Program-made: the position numbers and the translations under genes
From: Cladobotryum mycophilum
Lineage: Eukaryota; Ascomycota; Sordariomycetes; Hypocreales; Hypocreaceae
Length of the DNA stretch: 64,000 nt
Assembly: GCA_036429605.1 (NCBI GenBank)
Contig: JAVFKD010000016.1
Span: 3,720,001-3,784,000, forward strand
Direction of reading: 5' to 3'
Shown here: positions 10,755 through 20,417 of the stretch, piece by piece
Numbering within the stretch: the stretch's first letter is position 1
Layout: each line of letters begins with the position of its first letter
Notes under the pieces: model-generated
Seen by the model: only the letters and a program-made list of their open reading frames with translations
What the model was told of the DNA's origin: nothing
Databases searched by the model: none

Positions 10755-12048
10755 ATGAGCAACACAATTGTGGTGGCGGGGTGAGTTCTTCAATTCGGGT
10801 AACATCGTGATGAAATCTTTTCTGACGGTTATCAAAGGGCTGGTGTAATTGGCCTCACCTCGGCTCTCCTCCTATCCAAGAGCAAGGCCAACAAGATCAC
10901 AGTGGTCGCAAAGCACATGCCTGGTGATAAGGACATCGAATATGCATCACCATGGGCTGGAGCCAATTTCTTGCCGTGCGTCGCCTTGCGTCATTATTTT
11001 TATATATCTGATCCACGAGTTTGGACTTACAGCAAGTGATAATTAGCATGGCAATGGATGAGAAGGATGGCAGATGGGAACGTCGTACGTGGCCGGAACT
11101 CAAGCGATTGACTGAAGAGGTACCCGAAGCAGGCATCCATTTTCAGAGTGCGTTTTTCTATTCGGCTCATCCTACTGGGCTCAACATCACTGACAAGCCT
11201 ACGCAGAGTCGCGTGTCTATAGACGACACAAGGACCTAGATACTAGAAGCGGACACCCCATTGATCCATTATTCGCAAAGGATCCGTGGTACAAGTCTTT
11301 GCTCACAGACTACCGCGAGCTGAGCCAAGATGAGATGATCCCAGGGCAAGACTCTGGGTGCGAGTTTACGAGCCTGTGCATCAACACAAACATCTTCCTC
11401 GCCTGGCTCGTCGGCCAATGTCTGAAAAACGGAGTCGTCTTTAAGCGTGTCGTTTTGAAGCATATCCGTGACGCCAAGGGACTGAGCCACACAGGCCAGC
11501 CGGCCAACATCATTGTGAATGCGACGGCTCTGGGGTCCCTCAGGCTGGGCGGTGTTGAAGACACGGCGATGGCACCGGCACGTGGGCAAACGGTACTCGT
11601 GGGAAACTCGTGTCATCCCATGATTGTCTCCTCCGGCACCGACGACGAGCCCGAAGAGCTGCTCTACATGATGGAGCGCGCCGCCGGCGGAGGTACCATC
11701 GTCGGCGGGACCTACGACATTGGCAACTGGAACGCACTCCCCGATCCCAACGTTGCGACTCGCATTCTGACACGAGCCGTCCGGGCCTGGCCACAGCTCA
11801 CAGACGGCAAGGGCATCGAAGGCCTGAACATCATAAGCCACAACGTCGGGCTGCGACCGTACAGAAAGGGCGGCATGAGGCTCGAGGAGGAAGCTCTAGA
11901 TGACGGGACGTCGATTGTCCATAATTACGGACACGGCGGTTGGGGCTATCAGGGGGCGTATGGCTGTGCGGAGAGGGTGGTCGAACTGGTGAATGAGATC
12001 CATCGCAAGAGGAGCGGCGAACATCTGGAGGGGCAGCCAAAGCTGTAA
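10755..12048 (+). CDS. D-amino-acid oxidase
   Basis: FAD enzyme that oxidises D-amino acids to keto acids, ammonia and H2O2. Exons 10755-10780, 10838-10975, 11047-11147 and 11207-12048 give 368 aa, the usual DAO size. The first exon (26 nt) encodes MSNTIVVAG and joins to complete the FAD motif VVAGAGVIGLTSALLL. The DAO family signature HNYGHGGWGYQGAYG is near the C-terminus and the substrate-binding region GLRPYRKGGMRL is intact. The protein ends PKL, a PTS1-like tripeptide, so peroxisomal location is expected. All introns have GT...AG borders and keep the frame. It is divergent from ERG24; a pyrimidine-rich tract (12054-12107) follows the stop. Confidence 0.93.
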
Positions 12049-12523
12049 CCAGTTTTTTTCTTCTTCCTTTTTTTCTTTCTCTTTCTTTTTCTTTTTCTTT
12101 TTCTTTTTTTGTATGGGATTAATTAGATACACGTGTTTTGATGAATGATCACTAAACATGCAACACCTCATTTTGTTGCTGTTATTGCGAATACCGTGTC
12201 CAACCGGATTCATCAGGGTTTCTATGCAGCTGATCGGCAGTTCGTGCAGAGGTTTGTTGGGTCCTGCAGCCTCCAGGGCGGCTGTCTTGTAAGTGTGGAG
12301 CTCATCACCCAAAGAAATTGCCATGTGTAAGTCAACATTTCGCGTGGGCACGAGCCTACCTGGGTAAGTACCTGTATAAATACTTGTAGGTTTGGAGGGA
12401 GCCAAAAGCTCCACGTCGGAAATTCAATCTCACCAACTCAACACCAACATCAGATCAAACAATCAATCAATCGATTCACCCGCCAGGGAGCTCGACAGGG
12501 CTTCAGGCGGTAAAAAAATCAAC

Positions 12524-13974
12524 ATGGCGACGGATTCAGAACCCTCGCTATCTGTATTGCTCAAGAAATTCTACCTGGATTTCATCAACGGTCGCCATGC
12601 TCTGTCCAAGCTTATCCCCTTATCGCTCTGGTTCGTGGACGCTGTGCTGTGCGCATTGATTATCTGGAAAATCCCCTGTAAGTGACATCATAAGCTCCCC
12701 AGACCAAGAAAAGAAAGAGAAAAAGAAAAAGAAGAAAAAAGCTGTTTGTTTCTGGCTAACGAAACAATTCAACAGATACCGAGATCGATTGGGTCGCATA
12801 CATGGAGCAGGTTCAGCAATTCGTCCATGGCGAGCGAGACTACACGGTCATCAAGGGAGGCACTGGCCCGTTGGTCTACCCGGCGGCTCACGTATACATC
12901 TACACTGGGCTCTACTACCTGACCAACAAGGGCAAGGATATTCTTCTGGCGCAGCAAATCTTTGGTGTCTTGTACATGGCGACGCTGAGTCTGGTCATGC
13001 TCTGCTACTGGAAAGCCAAGGTAGGCCTCAGTCACCTGCGTAAACCCTGGAAACATTGCTGATTAACGATTTAGGTCCCCCCATACGTCTTCCCCCTCCT
13101 CATCCTCTCGAAACGACTCCATAGCGTATTTGTCCTCCGATGCTTCAACGACTGCTTCGCCGCCTTCTTCCTGTGGCTCGCCATATTCTGCTTCCAGCGG
13201 AGAGCATGGACCTTTGGTAGCTTGGCATACACCATTGGCCTTGGAATCAAGATGTCGCTTCTCCTCGTGCTCCCGGCTGTAGCTGTCATCCTGTTTCTTG
13301 GACGGGGTTTCAAGGGCAGTTTACGATTGGCATTGCTGATGGCCCAAGTACAGCTCGTCATTGCCATTCCCTTCATTTCCACCAATTGGAGAGGATACTT
13401 GGGACGGGCTTTCGAGCTTTCGAGACAGTTCAAGTTTGAGTGGACAGTCAATTGGCGCATGCTGGGCGAAGAATTGTTCCTCAGCCGTGGTTTCTCAGTG
13501 GCTCTACTCGCTGGCCATGTCCTTTTTCTGTTGATTCTCATCTCAAAGTGGTTGCAGCCTTCTGAGCGGAACCTCCTGAGCATTCTACCATACATTATAC
13601 GGGGCATGTCACCCTTCACCGAGCAACAAGAACGCCAAGTGTCTAATCGAGTCGTTACGCCCGACTATGTCATGTTCGCCATCCTCTCCGCCAACGCCGT
13701 TGGTCTTTTATTCGCCAGGTCTCTCCACTACCAATTCTATGCTTATCTCGCATGGGCGACGCCGTACCTGCTGTGGCGAGCCTCAAGCAACCTGGCCATT
13801 GTGGTTCCCTTGTGGCTTGCTCAGGAGTGGGCTTGGAACGTCTTCCCCAGCACCGAGATCAGCTCGACTGTCGTAGTTGGCGTCTCGGCCATTACTGTTG
13901 TTTTGGCATTGGCGTGGAAGCCGAAGAGCAAAGCTTCGAAACCGGCCGGGACTGCGTGGACCAAGAATAAATGA
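12524..13974 (+). CDS. ALG3: Dol-P-Man:Man5GlcNAc2-PP-dolichol alpha-1,3-mannosyltransferase
   Basis: Adds the first luminal mannose to the dolichol-linked Man5 N-glycan precursor in the ER. Exons 12524-12677, 12776-13020 and 13075-13974 give 432 aa. Family hallmarks: the early luminal segment EIDWVAYMEQVQ, the loop YTVIKGGTGPLVYPAAHVYI, SKRLHSVFVLRCFNDC, GIGLGIKMSLLL-like membrane segments, and FEWTVNWR. It is polytopic, with about ten hydrophobic segments. Introns are 98 and 54 nt with a GATTAAC branch in the second. It converges on the EIF1AD-like gene, with only 40 bp between stop codons, so the 3' UTRs must overlap. Confidence 0.95.
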
Positions 13975-14014
13975 TGGACGTGCAGACTGTTAAGCCTCCT
14001 TATAAAGACATGTC

Positions 14015-14474
14015 TCAGTCCTCTTCGTCGTCGCTCGGTGGCATCTTGCCGACGTTGGAGTCGTCCTCGTCGCTGTCATCGTATGCGCTCTTGGAAAACT
14101 CCTTGGGCCTAGAATACTCGTCAGTATCGTGGCCAGGTCTGGACTCAATGTCGAAATCTATACCAGTAGGCTTGTTTCCGCCACAGCTTCTCGTCGCGCA
14201 CGATGTTTACAATCTCCCCGGCTGCCCTACTGTCTGTGCTACCAACGGGATATCCCTCAGCCACGACAAAGCCGCCTCGCTTGATCCAGATGGTATTGCG
14301 GAATCGCTGCGCCAACTCGAGAACAACGGGTTTCTTGTTTGGCAGCTCACAGGCGTACAGGTTGTTTCCTTCTGGTTTTACGACACGTACGACGGTCTGG
14401 TTAGGTTCGAGATCATCAGGAGGGGTCATTGCTTCTTGCGCCGCAGCGAGAACGTTGCGCTTCGGTCGACCCAT
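14015..14474 (-). CDS. EIF1AD-like S1/IF1-domain protein
   Basis: Small S1-like (eIF1A-type OB fold) protein related to human EIF1AD, thought to act in late 40S maturation. Exons 14164-14474 and 14015-14108 give 134 aa. The OB domain is MGRPKRNVLAAAQEAM..., ACELPNKKPVVLELAQRFRN, IWIKRGGFVVAEGY, then VNIVRDEKLWRKQAYW. A 55-nt intron (GTATAG...TACTGAC...TTCTAG) must be removed to reach the conserved acidic tail PKEFSKSAYDDSDEDDSNVG and PPSDDEED. Read without splicing the frame ends early with YRFRH, which is an artefact. It is convergent with ALG3. Confidence 0.9.
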
Positions 14475-15365
14475 GGTTGCCTGAGTATTCTGGTGTGCGC
14501 CTCGACTCGAAGGATTCTTGGTTGGAGTATTTGGAAGAAATCTCAAAAACAAATTTTGGTGGAGTGTAAGCCGATGGTGGGGTCATGGAGGGGCAAATGC
14601 GCTAGACAGGAATGGGTAAGACTCCTCTTTTTAAAGCTCGATTTCTTTATAGATATGTAGATGCGGACTTGCCGTTTTGGGCGACAGCGATGTAGGACCG
14701 CTACCGGAATTGCAGACATGAGATGGCTGAGAATTGGCCATTTAGAAGACAGCAAAGATAACCCTTGAATGCCTCTTTTGTTGTGAAGTATACATGGCTG
14801 GCATAAGACAGCCTTGACACTATGCATGTTTCGTTTCTTCTGGTGGAGAGTAGTTATTGAAAGAAGGGCTTGTTTACTGAATATGAAGGTTAGTTTAGAA
14901 GCGAGAGAGTGGTCTAGAGTCTGAAGAGTCTGGATTAACAACATGTTATGTATATATATACATATATTGTGTTTGATAGAGATGAGATCAGGGTTCTGAT
15001 TCATGAGGAATGTGGTATATTCCTTGGGACCTAATCAAACTCGATATGGGGTTGTTATGAACGATAATCTTAAAGTAGACGGCCATCTAGCTGTCTGGGC
15101 ACAACTTGAAGCTACCTATATGTATAATTGAGCTGGAGAAACACTTGTGTGAGTCAGGGGGTAGCAGGTATCCTTGACGTCAAACAGGCGTAGAAATTAA
15201 ACGGCATCTTTTAGCGCGTAGACACTCACAGCTGATCCAACCGAATATCCCGTCAACGCGTCAAACATTGGAACGACATAATCATTTCATCCAAAAATCA
15301 TTTGTTCAATCAAATACAATCCATCGTATAGTGAAACAAGACACCCACCGCCCCCCCCAAAAAAA
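14475..15365. other. Intergenic, no gene recognised
   Basis: About 890 bp between two divergent genes (EIF1AD-like and the ankyrin protein). A short TA run at about 14950-14966 is the only notable element. No coding sequence seen. Confidence 0.55.
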
Positions 15366-16871
15366 ATGCTTCCCCGTACAATCATCCCACTTGATGTCCT
15401 TTTATACATTGCTCAATATCTCAGGCCACATGATAAGTACTCGCTCTTGCGCGCGTATCCCTCGCTTGCTAGCCACTTTACGTTTCGACAACTTCGCGGC
15501 ACAGATTCAAGAGGAAGCACGCTTCTGCATCTCCTCGCCAAGAATGGGGAGATGCACCTGTTGCGATCCATCATCCAGCAAAACGCGGGTCCGCAGGAGA
15601 CTATACTCAAGAAAGGGATGCTCCTCAATGCGCAGAACAGGTTTGGCTGTACGGCGCTTCATCTAGCGGTGGAGGGCAACCACGAGGAAATTGCAGAGCT
15701 TTTGATCGACCAGCCCGATGTCGATGTCAATGTGAGAGATGCTAATCATTGTTTGCCTGTGTTCGTGGCGGCGAAGCTTGGCAACGCACGCATTGTGCAG
15801 ATGTTTCTCGACCGGCGAAATGATGTCATCCTCGACAAGCAGTCTCGGGGTCTTCCACCGGCAAAGTTCGGCTCGATTCTCGTGGCTGCCGTACAGGAAG
15901 GGCACGAAGCCGTTGTCAGACTACTGCTTCAGAGGGAAGACTTGAAGGATGATGCCCCGGACGAGCTAGAGGAAACCGCCTTGCTTCACGCAGCAGTCAG
16001 AGGAAACGAATCCCTTGTCAAGCTGCTACTCTATCGCGAGGACACCACTTACTCGCCTGACTCGATTGGCTATGCACTGTCCGCAGCAGCGGCAGCTGGG
16101 CACATGGGCGTGGTGCAAGCGTTTATAAATCGAGATGAAGCATTCGTTAACCTAGGGGGCGATTGGGGCATGACGGCGCTGTACCAGACGGCTGATAATA
16201 ATCGGGAAGATATAGCGAGATATCTGCTCGGGCTCGAGAGCATCCAGGCCGACACGCCCACGGAACTGGACTGGACGCCTTTTATCGCGGCCGCATGCTT
16301 TGGCCATATTTCGATAATGCAGATGCTGCTTGGGCGGACTGACGTAAATGTGAACGCCAAGACTCATGAAGGCGTCTCGGCGTTGATGTATGCAGCAGAC
16401 TTCGGGTGCGAAGAGGTTGTCAAGATTCTTCTTGCACATGCGAGCGTCGATATTGATGCCATCGATGAAAATGGTTGGACTGCTTTATTTCACGCTGCCT
16501 CGAGCGACAATGAGTATATAGTCCGACTCCTCCTTGACAAGGGGGCAAATCCTAACGCGATATGCTCCAAAGGCCGGACGGCTTTATATGAGGCTGCCAC
16601 AAGTGCAAGGAAACAGAGCCATCGAGGGGTTATCCGACTTTTGCTCCCGCAGAGCCTTATCTGGACCCCGTTTGTGGCCCATTTCGGCGAGAAGTTTGTC
16701 AACGATGGCCTAGAACAAGGATTTGCAGTTGATCTGGTACGACAGTATCTAGGTGTGCCCTACAACTCCTTTGACGGGGTGACTGATATTGCAACGGAAT
16801 ATTCCATTAGTCACCATGGTGTTGGTACTGCTTACAGCGACGAGGAAGAGTGGATGGACACGTCACCATAG
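15366..16871 (+). CDS. Ankyrin-repeat protein with F-box-like N-terminus
   Basis: Single-exon 501-aa protein. The N-terminus (PLDVLLYIAQYLRPHDKYSL, about residues 8-27) has the hydrophobic spacing of an F-box, and the rest is a run of about ten ankyrin repeats, e.g. FGCTALHLAVEGNHEEIAEL, ALLHAAVRGNESLVKLLL, GVSALMYAADFGCEEVVKIL and GWTALFHAASSDNEYIVRLL. Such proteins are very numerous in filamentous ascomycetes; a role as an SCF ubiquitin-ligase adaptor is inferred, not shown. A C8 run and an A-run lie just before the ATG. No lesion is seen. Confidence 0.88.
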   Translation: MLPRTIIPLDVLLYIAQYLRPHDKYSLLRAYPSLASHFTFRQLRGTDSRGSTLLHLLAKNGEMHLLRSIIQQNAGPQETILKKGMLLNAQNRFGCTALHLAVEGNHEEIAELLIDQPDVDVNVRDANHCLPVFVAAKLGNARIVQMFLDRRNDVILDKQSRGLPPAKFGSILVAAVQEGHEAVVRLLLQREDLKDDAPDELEETALLHAAVRGNESLVKLLLYREDTTYSPDSIGYALSAAAAAGHMGVVQAFINRDEAFVNLGGDWGMTALYQTADNNREDIARYLLGLESIQADTPTELDWTPFIAAACFGHISIMQMLLGRTDVNVNAKTHEGVSALMYAADFGCEEVVKILLAHASVDIDAIDENGWTALFHAASSDNEYIVRLLLDKGANPNAICSKGRTALYEAATSARKQSHRGVIRLLLPQSLIWTPFVAHFGEKFVNDGLEQGFAVDLVRQYLGVPYNSFDGVTDIATEYSISHHGVGTAYSDEEEWMDTSP

Positions 16872-17316
16872 GTAACCAGCTTTTGCACAGCTTCAACGAG
16901 GCAAAAAGGGTGAATGTAAAAACAGTTGGGATAAACGGGAGTACAAGGCAAGGACATCTTTACTATTTCTATAGAACATTTTACTAAATGATGTTAAACA
17001 TCACAACATAACAGCTTAGTGTATGCTGGAGAGGGTTGCTTATAGATACATTTAATAGCTAATAATATAGATGTGATAATACATCAATGGACGTGAGCGT
17101 TTAGAGCAGAGCAAGTTTATTATAGATACTTTAATAAATTCGCCCTAACAAAAAAAATCCTCCTGACAATCGGGGCCCAGCTCAGATACGACATGGTTCG
17201 TAGGTTTCCGAGAGACCGTGAATGCAACCGCCAGGATCCAGATATTGCGGTTGAACAATCTTGGATCCCCTCTTGGTAAACCGATACACCCGTACCAGCG
17301 GGCGGACGGGCAGCAT
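16872..17316. other. Intergenic, AT-rich, no gene recognised
   Basis: Runs from the ankyrin gene stop to the first repeat-unit copy. The middle (about 16980-17150) is AT-rich with no readable frame. Confidence 0.5.
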
Positions 17317-17612
17317 TTACATGCAACGATCTGATCTGCCCGTGGTTCCGCACTCATAAAAAACCTCCATCGATAACCCCAAGACAGCAGCGTTCGTAGA
17401 CGCCGCACAAAGGACAGTCTTGGTACGTCCTGCATTTCTCGTCCCGAGGACTCCAAGTAGAGGGGGGGCTTTTGGAATCGGTTGCTATACTAATGGTGGT
17501 AAGATCGGCCGGCTTCGTCCCTATGGAGTTTTAAGGCCTTTTTCCAGGGGATGATAGAGCTGTACTCAAGCAGTGGGAAGCCAAGGAAGAGGAAGTGGAA
17601 GAGGCGAATCGT
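17317..17612 (-). pseudogene. Broken copy A of the small secreted cysteine-rich protein
   Basis: Aligns over its full length with the intact gene at 18349-18639. The start codon position now reads ACG (17610-17612); the leader still reads HFLFLGFPLLEYSS against LLLLSFPLLGYSS in the intact copy; stops appear in the middle part; the cysteine core is clear (EKCRTYQDCPLCGVYERCCL), then a one-base shift in a T-run is needed to reach ECGTTGRSDRCM and a stop at the same place as in the intact gene. Start loss, stop and frameshift together make it a pseudogene. Confidence 0.85.
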
Positions 17613-17994
17613 GTTGGCGTTGTGGTACTTTTGTAAGTGAGTTTATATAGCCTGTAGTTTGGTAGATTGTGGATGTGGTCAAGCCAAAAGCCAAAAGAAA
17701 TGCCAGAAATAAAGCAGTTTCCTACCTAGATGGTATTTCACTAGGCCTCGCCTACCCCAGAGCAGACCCAGATGAGGTCACGATGATCGGAAAGTTGAGA
17801 CTTATTTGATGAAGCCTTGGCAGAAATTACGGCAACTTTCATCCGTGATTTGGGTGGATGAGGTCTCGCTAGATATGATCCCCATGACAGCGTCTCAAAA
17901 AGCATTGCGGTTCATGACCATTGAAAGTTTGCGAGAAAAGAGTAGATGCTCTCCCAGCTTGCGTATAACGCATCTTAAGTTACATCCGTTTGAT

Positions 17995-17997
<3 letters not shown>

Positions 17998-18028
<31 letters not shown>
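17998..18028. repeat. (CT)n microsatellite
   Basis: About fifteen CT units in the spacer between repeat units A and B. Confidence 0.95.
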
Positions 18029-18030
<2 letters not shown>

Positions 18031-18290
18031 GATGGGAGGGCTTGACATTTGAGCGACAGCGGTTTAGAATTACTACCGGAGCTAGACTCTCATACATAAC
18101 TATTGATAAAGTGTAAACGCGCAAGAATGGTAACTCAATCACTCAGCAGCTTTACTTTACTCCCTCCCCCATAACGCAAACTCGTAATGACCTCTGATTT
18201 CCCCTCGAAGCCACCTGCGATCCAACCTCCCCCTAAACACGAACCAACAGCTGACTTGTCGCCATCCAATATCCCACCATAACCCTTCTC

Positions 18291-18310
18291 CACTCTGAGG
18301 CCTCAGAGTG
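18291..18310. repeat. Perfect 20-bp palindrome
   Basis: CACTCTGAGGCCTCAGAGTG reads identically on both strands. It lies 38 bp beyond the stop codon of the small secreted protein at 18349, so it may fold in that mRNA's 3' UTR. No role is known to me. Confidence 0.9.
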
Positions 18311-18348
18311 CCCCCCTCCCCTTTTCTTATTTGGGTGGGTGGGAGCAT

Positions 18349-18639
18349 TTACTTGCAACGGTCCTCTCTGCCCGTGGTTCCGCAATCACAGATAGTTCCA
18401 AAGCCATTTTGGAGACAACAGCGTTCGTAAAAACCGCAAATGCGACAATCGGCGTAGGTTCTGCATTCGCCCCGGGGAGTCAGGGTGTGTGCATTGCCGA
18501 GGGTAGTCGCCATGTCGGTGATGGGACTGCCGGCTTCGCCTTCATGGAGCTTGAGGTCCTCTCCGGCGAGAGAGGGTATGGCAGAGCTGTACCCAAGCAG
18601 TGGGAAGCTAAGAAGAAGGAGGTGGGACAGTTGAACCAT
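18349..18639 (-). CDS. Small secreted cysteine-rich protein (intact copy B)
   Basis: A 96-aa single-exon protein. Residues 1-20 are a clear signal peptide (MVQLSHLLLLSFPLLGYSSA). The mature part is acidic and then ends in a compact module with eight cysteines: GECRTYADCRICGFYERCCL, then ICDC and RCK. The even cysteine count and CC pair suggest four disulfides. I do not recognise a named family. In filamentous fungi, proteins of this type include effectors and antimicrobial-like peptides, but nothing here shows which. Two broken relatives flank it (17317-17612 and 19060-19126), so this is the survivor of a local expansion. A TATA-type motif (TTATATA) lies about 135 bp upstream. Confidence 0.75.
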   Translation of the reverse strand: MVQLSHLLLLSFPLLGYSSAIPSLAGEDLKLHEGEAGSPITDMATTLGNAHTLTPRGECRTYADCRICGFYERCCLQNGFGTICDCGTTGREDRCK

Positions 18640-19059
18640 GTTGGCGTTGAATAGTTATTAGAAGGTGAGAGTATAATGATTTGGTTAGGTAGTAGTAGTG
18701 AGTTTGTATTTTTGTGTATGGTGATCTGAGTTGAGAATATTATGATCTGCTCAAAGACGGAGCAAAATCATCAACTTATATACCTTCCCCCCTCCCCCTT
18801 CTCTCTCCTCACCCCCTGAAGCGATTCGTGATTGTTGACCTAGACATAATTGTGCACGCCAAGGGGTTTTGGTGTCTAATACTCTTGTCCCAAAAGCAAA
18901 ATGTGCGGCAGTAAAAACAACTTTCTACGTAGATAATCCTTGCCAGGGTTTCACCTCAGCACGACAGGCCTCAGTAGGAGGTCATGAGGGCGCCGAAAAG
19001 TTGAGACCCTACTTGTATACATTTGCCTGCCATACTCTGTATATATGTACAGGATACTA

Positions 19060-19126
19060 CGCCAGCAATGGTAGAGCTGTACCCAAGCAGCGGCAGGCTA
19101 AGGAGTGTGTGAATTAGCTGACCCAC
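19060..19126 (-). pseudogene. 5' fragment copy C of the small secreted protein
   Basis: Only the signal-peptide part survives: from GTG at 19126 (ATG in the intact copy) it reads GQLIHTLLSLPLLGYSSTIAG, against MVQLSHLLLLSFPLLGYSSAI in copy B. Similarity then ends and no cysteine module follows. Confidence 0.75.
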
Positions 19127-20417
19127 GTTGACGTTGAGTGGTTGGAAAAAGAAGAGTGTAGTAATAATGTAGGTAGTAGTGAGTTTGTACTCTTGTAGAT
19201 TGCAATGTAATGATATGCTCTGAGAATGCTATCATCTGTTCACAGAGAAAGACAGCCCAAGTATTTTGTTTGGACCCCCTTGAAGCCATCGTCGCCAAAT
19301 CTGGTTCTAGAGACCAGTTGCCACCAAAAGACAAGTCCGACATCACCCAAGAACTTCGGCTCAAAACATAAACGCGTCTGAACAAAGCAAGCTGTAATTT
19401 TTCTACGGAGTACGCAAGGAAGGCCTTCACCAGGTCTTCACCTATCCCTGAACATGCCCCCCGGGTGTTGAGGTCACGATGAGCCAGAAAGTTGAGACTT
19501 TATTGATGAAGCCTTGGCGAGCCGCGGCAACCTTAATTCATGATTGGTGGCGGCGTGCCTCCGTGGATCTCTTCCCCATGAAAAGTCTCGAAACAGTCCT
19601 ATTGTTGCCTCGGAAGATCGCGAGAAAATATTACATGCTCTCCGATTGGCATATCGCGTTTCGACCTGGCCTCCACAATGGAGTGCGTGTTTATCTTTGA
19701 TCTGTTGTCGTGTAAGTGGACTTGATACGCGGAGAAGTAGAAGGATATAGAAACGAAAAGAAAAAATATTAAAAATAATTTTTTTTTTAAAAAAAAAAGG
19801 TCTAGAGCAACACTAGAAAATAGGCAAAATTGTAGAAACGAATCTGTCGACCATGTTTAGTGTTCTAGTGTTTAAAGTCCCCTCCTCCGTTTCCTAGATA
19901 TAGTAAAGGTTGAATTGCAACCTGGTGTGATTCAATGAATTTTGGATTCGTACCAGGTGGCGCATTTCCAAATAAATGGACGCACCGGAGTTACTCAAAG
20001 CAATCTCGCACATGGAGCGTTCGTGTTCAGGGTATCGTGAGTTGGTCCGTTCAATAGGTAGTCAGAATATTGACCGATATCGTCGACCCGCATTATTAAT
20101 ACACCACCACACCGTCTTCGGACCCCGTTTTATTTAGTTGTGGCTTGCATGAAGTCGTTGGGCCATATTATCCATGGTTTCTCCAAAGAGTCATTCCATC
20201 CATCGTGCCTATCGGGCTTCGTGAACACCTGACCGGAAAACCGAAGTGGTGCAGGATATTTAACTGCCCTTAGCTCGTCTCACCTTTGATGTTGCTGCTC
20301 TCTCTCCATCCTTCCACGCAAGAATAACTATAGTTATAATTACTGTAAAAAAAAGGAATATTTCATACATACCTTGAATGAGAACAACCGATTACCAAGT
20401 ATTATTGAACCTTCAAC
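19127..20417. other. Intergenic, no further gene recognised
   Basis: The left part (to about 19690) is the upstream block of repeat unit C. About 19765-19800 is an AT-only patch. The right part precedes the transporter. No coding sequence seen. Confidence 0.55.

Larger units (their letters stand above)
17317..19690. repeat. Diverged three-copy tandem duplication
   Basis: Three related units follow each other. Each carries a copy of the small secreted protein on the minus strand (5' ends at 17612, 18639 and 19126), then a shared promoter-like stretch (GTAGTAGTGAGTTTGTA-type at about 18691-18708 and 19169-19186), then a distal block with AAGTTGAGAC and GATGAAGCCTTGGC-type matches (about 17771-17990, a shorter version at 18977-19015, and 19468-19680). 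The unequal spacing shows later deletions in unit C. Boundaries are approximate. Confidence 0.75.

Noticed and set aside
13071..13619. Minus-strand frame of 182 codons over ALG3 exon 3
   Set aside because: Antisense shadow of a membrane protein; no recognisable family.
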